In this document: piece after piece, positions 33,501 through 41,986 of the stretch
Numbering within the stretch: position 1 is the first letter of the stretch
Layout: every line of letters starts with the position of its first letter
Source of the DNA: Closterium sp. Naga37s-1
Taxonomy: Eukaryota > Streptophyta > Zygnematophyceae > Desmidiales > Closteriaceae
NCBI GenBank assembly: GCA_947471745.1
Contig: CANJKZ010000263.1
Coordinates: forward strand, 1,656,501 to 1,720,500
Length of the DNA: 64,000 nt
Direction: 5' to 3'
Notes under the pieces: model-generated
What the model saw: the letters and a program-made list of their open reading frames with translations, nothing else
Told to the model about the DNA's origin: nothing
Databases searched by the model: none
Translations under genes and position numbers: made by a program

Positions 33501-36500
33501 ATGGTTGGTTGAGGGTAATCCGTAGAGGGTGGCAGCTGCACTGCAAGAAGAGAAGGCTCTCATGGGTGGGTGATGTGCAAATGAGGGGTGAAACTGATGG
33601 TTGGTTGAGGGTAATCCGTAGAGGGTGGCAGCTGCACTGCAAGAAGAGAAGGCTCTCATGGGTGGGTGATGTGCAAATGAGGGGTGAAACTGATGGTTGG
33701 TTGAGGGTAATCCGTAGAGGGTGGCAGCTGCACTGCAAGAAGAGAAGGCTCTCATGGGTGGGTGATGTGCAAATGAGGGGTGAAACTGATGGTTGGTTGA
33801 GGGTAATCCGTAGAGGGTGGCAGCTGCACTGCAAGAAGAGAAGGCTCTCATGGGTGGGTGATGTGCAAATGAGGGGTGAAACTGATGGTTGGTTGAGGGT
33901 AATCCGTAGAGGGTGGCAGCTGCACTGCAAGAAGAGAAGGCTCTCATGGGTGGGTGATGTGCAAATGAGGGGTGAAACTGATGGTTGGTTGAGGGTAATC
34001 CGTAGAGGGTGGCAGCTGCACTGCAAGAAGAGAAGGCTCTCATGGGTGGGTGATGTGCAAATGAGGGGTGAAACTGATGGTTGGTTGAGGGTAATCCGTA
34101 GAGGGTGGCAGCTGCACTGCAAGAAGAGAAGGCTCTCATGGGTGGGTGATGTGCAAATGAGGGGTGAAACTGATGGTTGGTTGAGGGTAATCCGTAGAGG
34201 GTGGCAGCTGCACTGCAAGAAGAGAAGGCTCTCATGGGTGGGTGATGTGCAAATGAGGGGTGAAACTGATGGTTGGTTGAGGGTAATCCGTAGAGGGTGG
34301 CAGCTGCACTGCAAGAAGAGAAGGCTCTCATGGGTGGGTGATGTGCAAATGAGGGGTGAAACTGATGGTTGGTTGAGGGTAATCCGTAGAGGGTGGCAGC
34401 TGCACTGCAAGAAGAGAAGGCTCTCATGGGTGGGTGATGTGCAAATGAGGGGTGAAACTGATGGTTGGTTGAGGGTAATCCGTAGAGGGTGGCAGCTGCA
34501 CTGCAAGAAGAGAAGGCTCTCATGGGTGGGTGATGTGCAAATGAGGGGTGAAACTGATGGTTGGTTGAGGGTAATCCGTAGAGGGTGGCAGCTGCACTGC
34601 AAGAAGAGAAGGCTCTCATGGGTGGGTGATGTGCAAATGAGGGGTGAAACTGATGGTTGGTTGAGGGTAATCCGTAGAGGGTGGCAGCTGCACTGCAAGA
34701 AGAGAAGGCTCTCATGGGTGGGTGATGTGCAAATGAGGGGTGAAACTGATGGTTGGTTGAGGGTAATCCGTAGAGGGTGGCAGCTGCACTGCAAGAAGAG
34801 AAGGCTCTCATGGGTGGGTGGCAGGATGGGAGGATGGGTGATTAGGTGGTGGAGGGGTGGGTGGGTGGATGGTTGTGTAGGTGACAAGCGGGGCTCAAGG
34901 ACACACGGGGTAAGTCACTGACCTCTGCTGACTGCTGCTGCTGCTACCGCCACGCCACTGCCGCCCCCCTTAGAAGGCCAGATGAAAGCAAAGAAAACAA
35001 AGATGGGTGCTGTCCCCAATGTTATCTAACCGATTCAGCTTACAGTTCTCTACTTTTCTCCTCGCGTCATTCTTCTCACTCACCTGCAGAAACAACCCCC
35101 ACTGACTCACCTTTTCTCTCTTTCATTCTTCTTCCTCACTTGCAGAAGCCGCCCCCATACTGCCTGACGAGGCAGAGGAGGATGAATCCTGAGAGCACAT
35201 TTCCTGATTTGTCTCAGAACACATTTCCTTTTCTACTTGATTCTTCTATCCCTTGTCAGAAGCGGCTCCTGTACTGCCAGACGGGGCGAAGGAGGATGGG
35301 GAGGAGGGAGGAGGGGAGGCGCTGGCAGCAACGAACATGGCAGCTGGCGACCTGCAGTGCCACGTGGTGCTCAAACACGGAGGGAGACTTGACTCGCTCT
35401 TCCACTACCCCTCAGGTGGGTAGTTGGGTGGTGGGGCGCACATGCAACGGATGGGGAGCAGTGAAGGGGAGTGCAGAGGGCGACCTGCAGGCTGCAGTGC
35501 CACGTGGTGCTGAAACAACACGGGGGCCGGCTGGACTCGCTCTTCCACTACCCGTCAGGTCAGATAAGCCAAAAGCCGAAAACAAACCAACACACACACG
35601 AAGAAGGCAGAAACGGGGGGCAGACTGCAGTGCCATGTGGTGCTGAAACACGGAGGGAGACCTGCTGGACTCGCTCATCCACTACCCCTCAGGTGTGCTT
35701 GGGTGGGTGGGGCGCACATGGAAGGAAAAGGGAGGAGCAATAAGTGGGGGAGGAGCGGGTGACCTGCAGTGGCACGTGGTGCTCAAACACGGGGGGGTCG
35801 ACTCGACTCGCTCTTCCACTACCCCTCAGGTGGGTACAGGGTATGGCGAAAGAGAGGAGGGAGGGAGGGCGTAGAAGAGGGGAGATGGGAGGCAGGTCAC
35901 GTTCGGGGTTTATGTTCAGGAGCTTCTGGAGTCGCGTTTGAGGAGGGTGGGTATGAGGGGTGTTCAGAAAGCAAGTCAAATCAGCTCATTTGCAATTGTG
36001 CTAGTGTATCCACCACCCCCTCCACACTCCCCTGTCGCTTCTGGAGTTGTGTTTCGAGGAGGGCGGATATGAGAAGTATTCGGAGAGCGATATGGGTTGC
36101 TGGGTTTAGGGGTCGCTGCATCTGTGCCCATACCTAAGCCCACCTCCTCTTCCTCTTTGCAGGCCAGGAGCTGTTGGAGTCGCGCTTTGAGGAGGGTGGG
36201 TGGGTATGAGGAGTATTCGGAGAGCGTTAGAGCAAAGTCATATCAGCTCATCTCCACCCATCCTCAACTCTCCACGCCCTCCTGCTCCCCTTTACCCTCC
36301 TCTCCCCGCCTTCCCCCTCTCTCTCACAGGCCAGGAGCTTCTGGAGTCTCGTTTCGAGGAGGGTGGGTATGAGGAGTATTCAGAGAGCGAGTACCGATCG
36401 CCAGGCTGTCAGGAGCAGTACCATGTGGTGTGGTGAGTGTGGAGCTGTGATTGGTAATGGTGAGTGGGAGATGAGTGTAACGAGTTTCATAGTAATGGGG

Positions 36501-39421
36501 GGGGAACTCAATGAGGGAGCCAGTGAAAGTGAGTGCAGCAACGCGTGCAGTTAAGTCAAGAAAAGAGCACTCAAACCGATGCTTCAAGTGCGCGTCAAAC
36601 CATCCACGGGGCAGCGTGCATAATGCATTAGCAGCATGGCAACGTGCATTAGCAGCATGCACGGGGGGCAGGGCAGTCATTGCATGATAGTGGAGGTCGG
36701 CAATGGGCTTGGTTTGAATCGACTAAGAAAAGGTCGCCAGTGGGCTCATCATGCGCCGATGCTTCTCCCTTCTCCCTTCATGCGCCTAGTGCATGCATCG
36801 CCCCTTCTGCACTGCATGCAACATTCCCCTTGTCTGTTGCTCCTGTTCATCATGCCCCGTACCCCTCATTTCCTGCAGTGAGCAGAGGGATCACAGCACG
36901 GGCGGCAGCCACCGCATGATCGTTCAGGGCAATATCGGCAGCGCGCTCATTATGTGCCGCTGCTTCTCCCTTCTCCCCTTTGGCACTGTGTAATTCTCGT
37001 AATCTCCTGGTTCCCTTCCTGCAGTGAGCAGAGGGACCACAGCACGGGGGGCAGTCACCGCATGATCGTTCAGGGAGACATTGGCAGTGGACTCATCATG
37101 CGTCGCTGCTTCTCCCTCGGCCAACCCATCCCCACCCCCTGGGCTGCTGCCACCACCACTGCTGCTGCCGATGCCAAGTCCCTGACCCTGGGTCAGGAGC
37201 AGCAAGTCTCTCTGAGTGACGGGCCCACATCCATGGATGGACCAGCATCCGCCAACGAAACAGTCGGAGCAGCTCCAGCCGATGCAGTTGATCCAGTTGA
37301 TGCAGCCACGTCAGCACTCCCATCCACGCCCAATCAGCTCCACGTGACGTCAGCGATCATAGCTGCTGCTATTGGCGCTGGCTCTGGCGGGTTTTCACGG
37401 TAACTGCTGCGATCGCAGCTCATGCACCCACTAATTCGCTCACCCCACCAACCCATGTCCCTCTCGTACCTGTCTGCATATGCCTCCTTCCTTTCGTGTC
37501 ATACACTCCTTACCCTCCGCTGCTCCCCGCACGCGCTGCACCTCTGCTTCTCATTTCTTCGTCCAAACCGCACCTCCTTCCCACCCACCATCCCCCCACC
37601 CAACTCCCGTATCTCAGCCCCGCCTGTCTGAGGGTCCACCCCTCATTCCGAGTCGTCCACTCCTTCTCCTCCGCAGCTCCCCACGTGTGCTTCACATCCA
37701 TCAAAGGCACCGAGGAGGTGGTCAAGCCAGACGTGCAGGAGCTCTGGCTGAGAGGCGACGACAGACCCAACGGTGAGTGCCTTTCTTTGACTTGGTACGT
37801 TACTAGTAGTCCTTCTCCACCTGCTCGTCCTCCGCTCCGCACGTGTGCTTCACGTCCATCAAAGGAACCGAGGAGGTGGTCAAGCCGGACGTGCAGGAGC
37901 TCTGGCTGAGAGGAGACGACAGACCCAACGGTGAGTGCTTTTGGCTGCTTCTTCTTTCTTGAGACCGTTTCTTCCTCTCCCTCTCCTCACCTCGCGTCGC
38001 GTCCATCAAGGGAGAGCACGTTGTGGTCACCTTGACTCATATTCAAGGGAGGCGCCTCAAAAGTCATCAAGGGAGAGCACGTTGTGGTCACCTTGACTCA
38101 TATTCAAGGGAGGCGCCTCAAAAGTCATCAAGGGAGAGCACGTTGTGGTCACCTTGACTCATATTCAAGGGAGGCGCCTCAAAAGTCATCAAGGGAGAGC
38201 ACGTTGTGGTCACCTTGACTCATATTCAAGGGAGGCGCCTCAAAAGTCATCAAGGGAGAGCACGTTGTGGTCACCTTGACTCATATTCAAGGGAGGCGCC
38301 TCAAAAGTCATCAAGGGAGAGCACGTTGTGGTCAAGCCGGATTTGCATGAGCTGTGGCTGAGAGGCGACGACAGACCAAATGGTGCGTAACTGGCCTTGC
38401 TTGCCTTACCTTGCCTGCCACCTGCACTAGTGTGTTGAGACAGCGCTTCTCCTTCTCCGCCGCTCCCCACGTGCGCCTCACGTTGATCAAGGGAGAGCAC
38501 GTGCTCATCAAACCAGACGTGCAGGAGCTCTGGCTGAGAGGCGACGACAGGCCCGACGGTGAGTGCTTGCCTTGCCACCTGCACTGGTGTGTTGTGAACA
38601 GCGCTTTTTCTTCTTCTCTGCCGCTCCCCACGTGCGCTTCACATCCATCAAGGGAGAGCACGTGGTGGTGAAGCCGGACGTGCAGGAGCTCTGGCTGAGG
38701 GGCGACGCGAGACCCAACGGTGAGTGCATTGCCTTGCCACCTGCACTGGTGTGGTCTGATCAGTGCTTCTTCCTCGTCTCCTCCACTTCTCTGCCGCTCC
38801 CCACGTGCGCTTCACGTCCATCAAAGGCACAGAGGTGCTCATCAACCAGACGTGCAGGAGCTCTGGCTGAGAGGCGACGACAGGCCCAATAGTGAGTGCT
38901 TTGCCTTGGTACTTTATGGTGGATCTAGGAACAGGCTCACTGTGCTGAACCTGAGTCAACCAAGTCAACCCACGTCATTGTTTTTTTTTTGTTTTACTGC
39001 CCACTCTTTTTACCTAAAGAGAAATGGTCTATGGTGGTCCCTGAGTCAACCGTTTCAGCCCGAGTGACAGACTTTTCTTTCTTCTCTTCCCCTCATACCT
39101 ACAGGAGAATGGTCCTTGGTGGACCCGGGTACAGGCCGCACTGTGGTCAACTGATTCAACGTCGGTCAAACAATGCAGCCTGACTCACAGACTCTCCTTT
39201 CTACTCCTTCCTCCACACCTACAGGAAAATGGTCTCTGGTGGATCCGGGCACAGGCCGCACCGTGGTCAACCGATTCAACCCGAGTCAAGTGCAGGCGTG
39301 CTTCGTCTACTGGGGCAGTGGTTTCTGCAACCTGGAGCTGGTTTCAGAGGAGAGACCAGTGTCGGTTGAAACGCCTCTCAGGATCGATCACTCGTACAGC
39401 ATTGAGACAGTGGCGGAGTGA
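21549..39421 (+). CDS. HGL1: GH31 alpha-glucosidase, HGL1 (heteroglycan glucosidase) type
   Basis: Family GH31 enzymes release terminal glucose; plant HGL1 is linked to cytosolic heteroglycan turnover in starch metabolism. Exons: 21549-22055, 22355-22423, 22922-23059, 23464-23581, 23814-23896, 25258-25522, 25931-26073, 26570-26656, 27314-27499, exon 10 (see 27947-28284), 28650-28770, 29370-29439, 29830-29923, 30302-30422, 30845-31053, 31335-31443, 35260-35415, 36330-36432, 37025-37399, 37618-37772, 39225-39421. All phases agree except exon 10. Landmarks: FYGTGEVGGPLE, MWMDIDYMDGY, IWMLDPG, nucleophile motif DGIWNDMNEP, RPFVLTRAGFIGS, SWTGDN (acid/base), PDIGGF, RWMGIGALLPFSRGH, FLQGGAI and the C-terminal beta domains to SIETVAE. 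About 1157 residues. The basic, Ser-rich N-terminus suggests an organelle transit peptide. Introns carry many exon fragments. Confidence 0.88.
22435..22560. repeat. CTG/TGC trinucleotide microsatellite
   Basis: Intron 2 of the glucosidase holds an imperfect CTG repeat, longest as an uninterrupted run near 22495-22520. It gives spurious poly-Leu, poly-Ala or poly-Gln frames and is not coding. Confidence 0.85.
22690..23262 (+). repeat. Partial copies of glucosidase exon 3 on both sides
   Basis: Upstream of the full exon (22922-23059), two copies of its start with the 3' splice site (CCAG then ATCTTCACGTGGAACACGG) lie at 22806-22862 and, decayed, near 22697-22743. Downstream, 23178-23261 repeats the exon end (HPWVFSLLPDGRCLGFLADTTRRCE) with a GTGAGG donor but no acceptor. 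The upstream copies end in ACTGAGTCAACTC or TTGAGTCAGCTC, possibly decayed palindromes. Confidence 0.8.
23928..23992 (+). repeat. Copy of glucosidase exon 5 end with 5' splice site
   Basis: About 59 bp repeat the last two thirds of exon 5 (VLGYQQCRFSYESAARVEE) followed by GTGAGG, 30 bp after the full exon. Only one or two bases differ. Confidence 0.8.
24363..24392. repeat. Perfect 30-bp palindrome, GCGC centre
   Basis: Core TTTTGAGGCGCCTCAAAA with outer arms GTTGAA and TTCAAC. Lies between two copies of a glucosidase exon 6 fragment. Confidence 0.95.
24783..24810. repeat. Perfect 28-bp palindrome, TCGA centre
   Basis: Core TTTTGAGTCGACTCAAAA with outer arms GTGAC and GTCAC. Lies between the next pair of exon 6 copies. 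Confidence 0.95.
25618..26315 (+). repeat. Partial copies of glucosidase exon 7 flanking the full exon
   Basis: Acceptor plus exon-start copies (GDVWPGPCKF to AREWW) lie at about 25622-25700 and 25768-25848, upstream of the full exon 25931-26073. Exon-end plus donor copies lie at 26131-26237 (nucleophile motif altered to WNIMNEA) and 26262-26313 (DGIWNDMNEPTVFR then GTGAGT). A degenerate palindrome at 26247-26265 separates the last two. Confidence 0.85.
26440..26515 (+). repeat. Decayed copy of glucosidase exon 8
   Basis: A GCCAG acceptor and about 60 bp of exon 8 (AVNKT, PDDNIHR-like) with a small insertion that shifts the frame, about 60 bp upstream of the full exon. Confidence 0.7.
26720..27670 (+). 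repeat. Partial copies of glucosidase exon 9
   Basis: A long copy of the exon start (YGMLMARATSEGLEKALPDK to AGFIGSH) with its 3' splice site lies at 27068-27192, and weak fragments near 26740-26950. After the full exon (27314-27499), 27556-27668 repeats the end (GFIGSQRYAASWTGDNLATWEYL) with one frame-shifting insertion and a GTATGG donor. Confidence 0.8.
27947..28284 (+). CDS. HGL1: Glucosidase exon 10, split between two incomplete copies
   Basis: Copy 1 (27947 on) has an intact start, ALSGQPLNGPDIGGFALNAT to GISAMLPLS, but lacks the 3' half. Copy 2 (28133-28284) has the 3' half, PDIGGFALNATPRLF to GTKDAEPWVFGEA|GTGAGA, but a 16-nt deletion after GCGGCCAG shifts its frame from the acceptor. 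Splicing copy 1 at the possible donor AT|GTACCA (28064) to the copy 2 acceptor restores the frame (118 + 152 = 270 nt) and would duplicate about 30 residues. Alternatively the gene is broken or the assembly dropped 16 nt. Confidence 0.6.
28340..28545. repeat. ATCGT pentanucleotide microsatellite
   Basis: About ten tandem ATCGT units (28424-28480) in a wider degenerate ATTGT/ATCGT tract, in the intron after glucosidase exon 10. Not coding. Confidence 0.9.
28800..29262 (+). repeat. Partial copies of glucosidase exons 11 and 12
   Basis: Positions 28803-28905 and 28965-29035 repeat the end of exon 11 (LLPHLYTLFYHHDNTGSPVI) with donors. Positions 29063-29130 and 29207-29262 repeat the start of exon 12 (DPSNPALRPLEDQFLLGPLL) with 3' splice sites, before the full exon at 29370-29439. 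Confidence 0.75.
29576..29595. repeat. Perfect 20-bp palindrome, ACGT centre
   Basis: GTTTTGAGACGTCTCAAAAC, between repeats of CCCAACKACGTCATTG in the intron after glucosidase exon 12. Confidence 0.95.
30095..30230 (+). repeat. Decayed copy of glucosidase exon 14
   Basis: It repeats LPLLFLQGGxILPTGPVAQNTQ-coding sequence and ends with an internal tandem duplication of GATTCATAGGGAAGACC, about 100 bp upstream of the full exon 30302-30422. Confidence 0.75.
30620..31245 (+). repeat. Copies of glucosidase exon 15 ends around palindromes
   Basis: Positions 30624-30668 copy the exon 15 start (ASEGRLFVDEGDG) with its acceptor. Positions 31135-31160 copy the exon 15 end (GAY|GTGCGT) after the full exon, followed by a copy of the intron start. 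Palindromes lie in both gaps: a half-decayed one at 30768-30785 and a perfect 34-bp one at 31112-31145. Confidence 0.8.
31112..31145. repeat. Perfect 34-bp palindrome, TCGA centre
   Basis: Core TTTTGAGTCGACTCAAAA with outer arms CCATTTGC and GCAAATGG. The right arm runs straight into a copy of the exon 15 end (ATGGTGCCTATGTG). Confidence 0.95.
31444..31823 (+). repeat. 131-bp tandem repeat of glucosidase exon 16 end plus donor
   Basis: The landmark AAGGCACTTA occurs at 31431, 31562 and 31693, and its variant at 31824, so the period is 131 bp. Each unit holds the exon 16 end (EADRLVAAAVEEEKALM-like) with its ATGG|GTGGGTG donor and the start of the intron. This grades directly into the 96-bp array. 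Confidence 0.9.
31824..34818 (+). repeat. 96-bp tandem array, 31 units, derived from an exon-intron boundary
   Basis: The landmark AGGCTCTCAT recurs every 96 bp from 31825 to 34802, i.e. 31 periods plus one extra T near 32229. Units look identical. Each contains GTGGCAGCTGCACTGCAAG and AAGAGAAGGCTCTCATGG, a diverged copy of the exon 16 end, followed by GTGGGTGATG as a 5' splice-site candidate. The period is divisible by 3, so frames of 900-1080 codons stay open on both strands; I regard these as by-products. Confidence 0.93.
35140..36230 (+). repeat. Partial copies of glucosidase exons 17 and 18
   Basis: Positions 35144-35190 copy the exon 17 start with a 3' splice site. Positions 35483-35565, 35624-35695 and 35764-35831 copy its end (LQCHVVLKHGGRLDSLFHYPS) with donors, after the full exon 35260-35415. 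Positions 35920-35960, 36038-36090 and 36162-36220 copy the exon 18 start (GQELLESRFEEGG), before the full exon 36330-36432. Confidence 0.8.
36876..36990 (+). repeat. Copy of glucosidase exon 19 start
   Basis: CCTGCAG followed by TGAGCAGAGGGATCACAGCA and the sequence through the ARG-Cys-Phe-Ser segment, about 140 bp before the full exon 37025-37399. It breaks off at TTCTCCCTTCTCC into intron sequence. Confidence 0.8.
37825..38895 (+). repeat. Partial copies of glucosidase exon 20 and a 61-bp array
   Basis: After the full exon 37618-37772, copies of HVxFTSIKGTEVVVKPDVQE to DDRPN with GTGAGTG donors occur at about 37835-37932, 38330-38382, 38455-38560, 38625-38720 and 38800-38890. Between them (38005-38331) a 61-bp unit is repeated about five times. 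Each unit holds a fragment of the exon (TCATCAAGGGAGAGCACG) and a half-decayed palindrome, GGGAGGCGCCTCAAAAGT. Confidence 0.85.
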
Positions 39422-39695
39422 TTGAGAATATTCTTGTTGGTCAAGAAAGTCTCCTGGGGCAGTGGGTTCTGCAACCTGGAGCTGGTTTCAGAGGAGAGGC
39501 CGGTCTCGGTTGAAACGCTGCTCAGGATTGATCACTCTTATAACATTGAGACAGTGGCCGAGTGATGTGGTCAAGAAAGTCAACCCGAGTCAAATCTGCA
39601 ATCTGGAGCTGGTTCCAGAGGAAAGGCCGGTCTCGGTTGAAACGCCGCTCAGGATGGATCATTCGTACAGCATTGAGACAGTGGCTGAGTTATTG
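39015..39695 (+). repeat. Copies of the last glucosidase exon before and after the stop
   Basis: Acceptor plus exon-start copies lie near 39020-39060 and 39104-39165, upstream of the full exon 39225-39421. Downstream of the TGA, 39452-39563 and 39590-39690 repeat the exon 3' half (FCNLELVSEERPVSVET to SIETVAE). These are extra copies of the gene end, not separate genes. Confidence 0.8.
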
Positions 39696-39699
39696 AGAA

Positions 39700-39885
39700 A
39701 TTATAAATTTTAAACACACATTGTGTTTTTAAAATTGTGTATTGTGAAAGCGAAGCTGCTTGTACTGCACATTTGGCATCGTCGAAGCGCGCTAAACGCC
39801 CTTCTCCAACTACAAAAACCGTGGGTTGGAGCTCATTTCCCTCCACCCACGTTTCTCTATTTCCAACGGCTCACTCAACTTTCCC
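39700..39885 (+). repeat. Split direct repeat A1
   Basis: 186 bp starting ATTATAAATTTTAAACACAC and ending CACTCAACTTTCCC; the same sequence recurs at 44865-45050. Confidence 0.92.
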
Positions 39886-39994
39886 GCTCGAGTAGTTTTT
39901 TCCTCCGTCCAAACTGGCTAGAACCAAAACGCTTCCTCGAGGCGTTTCACCCTCGACTTTACTCAGCGATATTTTTAGCTTCAATCGCTCAACG

Positions 39995-41167
39995 ATGGCA
40001 CCTACGCCGGCACTTAACAACGACGACTCGGCCAACCCCGCTTCCGACTCCGACCGTAACGCCCGCGATTTTGCGGGCGATCGACGTAACAAGCGTCGGG
40101 CAGAAGATGGACCTTCCGCCCCGACTGGAGTGGACGTGCTGCTGGGCGGGCTCGATGCCCAGCACCCTTCGGCGAATGTGGCGCCAGTGGCGCCTGTGGC
40201 ACCAGTGGCGCCAGTGGCGCCAGTGGCAACGGCGGCTGGCGCGACACACGCGACTGACGCGGGGCACACGCCAGCACCCGCGGCTGGACCGTCGCGTCAG
40301 CGCCAGAGGCGACGACCGGCGGTCTCCTCGTCTGACGCGACGGCGACCCCTACGCTGACGCAGGCGTTGACCCCGGACCAGGTCAACGCGCTGCTGTCCC
40401 TTCTACAGCAGCAGCCCATCAGCGTTACAGCCGCGGAAACTGCACTACCTGCTGCATCTGCGTCTGCTAAAAACGAAACTGCAAAAAAGGAAAAAGGAGT
40501 GCGAGAAGCAAGGACGAATCGGCGCAACAACGACGCAGCGACCGGCGTTCCCCCTGCTCCAGCGGTCGACAACGACACCGACGACTCCGAAGATGACGCC
40601 GGTGAGGCTCCAGTCGACAATACTAATTTTATTGGCACGGAAAATCTCCCCCCCCTCCCTTCTTCTAACCTCACTTTTTCGGCGACGACATTCGTCAACG
40701 ACTCCGTGCGAGAGCAAGCGGAGCTGCTGGAGGACTTGCGCGCGTACCTGCTGCACGCGGAATACAAGGCGCAGCGCGGCGACTCGGCAGGCGGACTCGA
40801 ACTCATCTCACACGCCCTCAACCTCATCGCGGGGCGTTTCGAGGTGCTTCAAGTGGAGGACGCCTCCGACTTCCGCACGGCGAAGCGCTTCAAGCTGTAC
40901 CAGCAGAAGAGCCTGCTGACCTCTCGACCCTTCAAGCAGGCGGTCGCGGACATGGCTGCGATGGACTGCGCCGCAAGCGCATACACTCGCGTCAACCGCG
41001 GCGGAAGCAACGCGCCGATGCCGTTCATTCCCAAGCGGGGTCCCCCACCCACGGCCAATTGTCGTGGGTTTCGGGGCTCGTGCTTCCGCTGCGGCCAGCC
41101 GGGCCATGTGGCAAGTGCCTGCCCTAGGAACGGGCATGGTGGCCAAGGTCCCGCTCCGGTAGTGTAG
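39995..41167 (+). CDS. Gag-like protein of the tyrosine-recombinase element
   Basis: 390 residues. The N-terminal half is Ala/Pro/Asp-rich with an APVAPVAPVAPVA run. A helical region follows (REQAELLEDLRAYLLHAEYK). One CCHC knuckle (CFRCGQPGHVASAC) lies near the C-terminus, as in retroelement Gag proteins that package RNA. It is the first ORF of the element, begins about 110 bp after A1, and appears intact. Confidence 0.85.
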   Translation: MAPTPALNNDDSANPASDSDRNARDFAGDRRNKRRAEDGPSAPTGVDVLLGGLDAQHPSANVAPVAPVAPVAPVAPVATAAGATHATDAGHTPAPAAGPSRQRQRRRPAVSSSDATATPTLTQALTPDQVNALLSLLQQQPISVTAAETALPAASASAKNETAKKEKGVREARTNRRNNDAATGVPPAPAVDNDTDDSEDDAGEAPVDNTNFIGTENLPPLPSSNLTFSATTFVNDSVREQAELLEDLRAYLLHAEYKAQRGDSAGGLELISHALNLIAGRFEVLQVEDASDFRTAKRFKLYQQKSLLTSRPFKQAVADMAAMDCAASAYTRVNRGGSNAPMPFIPKRGPPPTANCRGFRGSCFRCGQPGHVASACPRNGHGGQGPAPVV

Positions 41168-41464
41168 GAGCGGACCATGGGAAATGCGCTCGGAGCGCAA
41201 GGCACGGTGCACTCTAGAGTGCGGAAACCGTGGGCAGCCCTAGGGGTTTGCGATGGCAAGAGGTCAGCCCTAGACAAGGGTAGAGTAGGCCTTGGGCCTA
41301 GGTTAGGGAAGGGGAACATCAACCCCTCGGTCCCATGTATTGGCCACTAGGTGGCGTATGCATGCTAGGAAAGCATTGCTATGTGTGTCGGGTCGATTTA
41401 ATAAAACATTATTCCTTAAGGCCCTCTGATTTTGGCAAGTGACACTCTAAGAAACAAAGAAGTG

Positions 41465-41496
41465 GTGCAGAGCAAGAGAGAAAGAGAATCAGAGAG

Positions 41497-41582
<86 letters not shown>
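41465..41582. repeat. GA dinucleotide microsatellite inside the element
   Basis: About 40 uninterrupted GA units (41503-41582) preceded by imperfect GAAA/GAGA repeats, between the gag stop and the reverse-transcriptase ORF. The 820-bp gag-RT spacer also holds a fragment (SSWCSSSLVLSVIAKGYWLP, 41880-41940) that resembles the N-terminus of DIRS-type reverse transcriptases in another frame. Confidence 0.85.
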
Positions 41583-41584
<2 letters not shown>

Positions 41585-41986
41585 CATGGACAGCCGCATC
41601 CAATCGTGTGTGGACCGTGGGGCGAGCCGGTCGGTGCTCGGCACACTCGTTGACATAGCAATTCATTATCAATTCTGTCCACACCGTTTACAAGTGATCT
41701 CAAGCACGTGCACACATGCAACACACGTATTTTTAAATAAAAAGTGCAACCCTTGTCCCATGCCACGAACACACAGGAGCGTGGCAATACGAGGCGGCAT
41801 GCGGCGACGACCCATACGAATTTGCCATAACGGACAAAACCGTTACACATATGCGCGGCCGGCTTCGCGCGACCTTTGCATGGTGGAGCTCATGGTGCTC
41901 GAGTAGCCTTGTCCTCTCCGTCATAGCCAAAGGCTATTGGTTGCCATGGAGCCACGGCCCACCGCAACCCTTCCACGATCGCAACC

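Noticed and set aside
31824-34818. Regular repeats resembling a CRISPR array
   Set aside because: Units are contiguous and identical, with no variable spacers, in a eukaryotic gene.
31569-34921. Open frames of about 900 and 1080 codons on both strands over the 96-bp array
   Set aside because: A 96-bp period keeps any stop-free frame open; both strands and several frames are open at once. The units derive from an exon-intron boundary and sit in an intron of the glucosidase gene.
41465-41582. GA tract as a functional polypurine tract of the retrotransposon
   Set aside because: It is in the gag-RT spacer, not next to a terminal repeat, and is a simple microsatellite.
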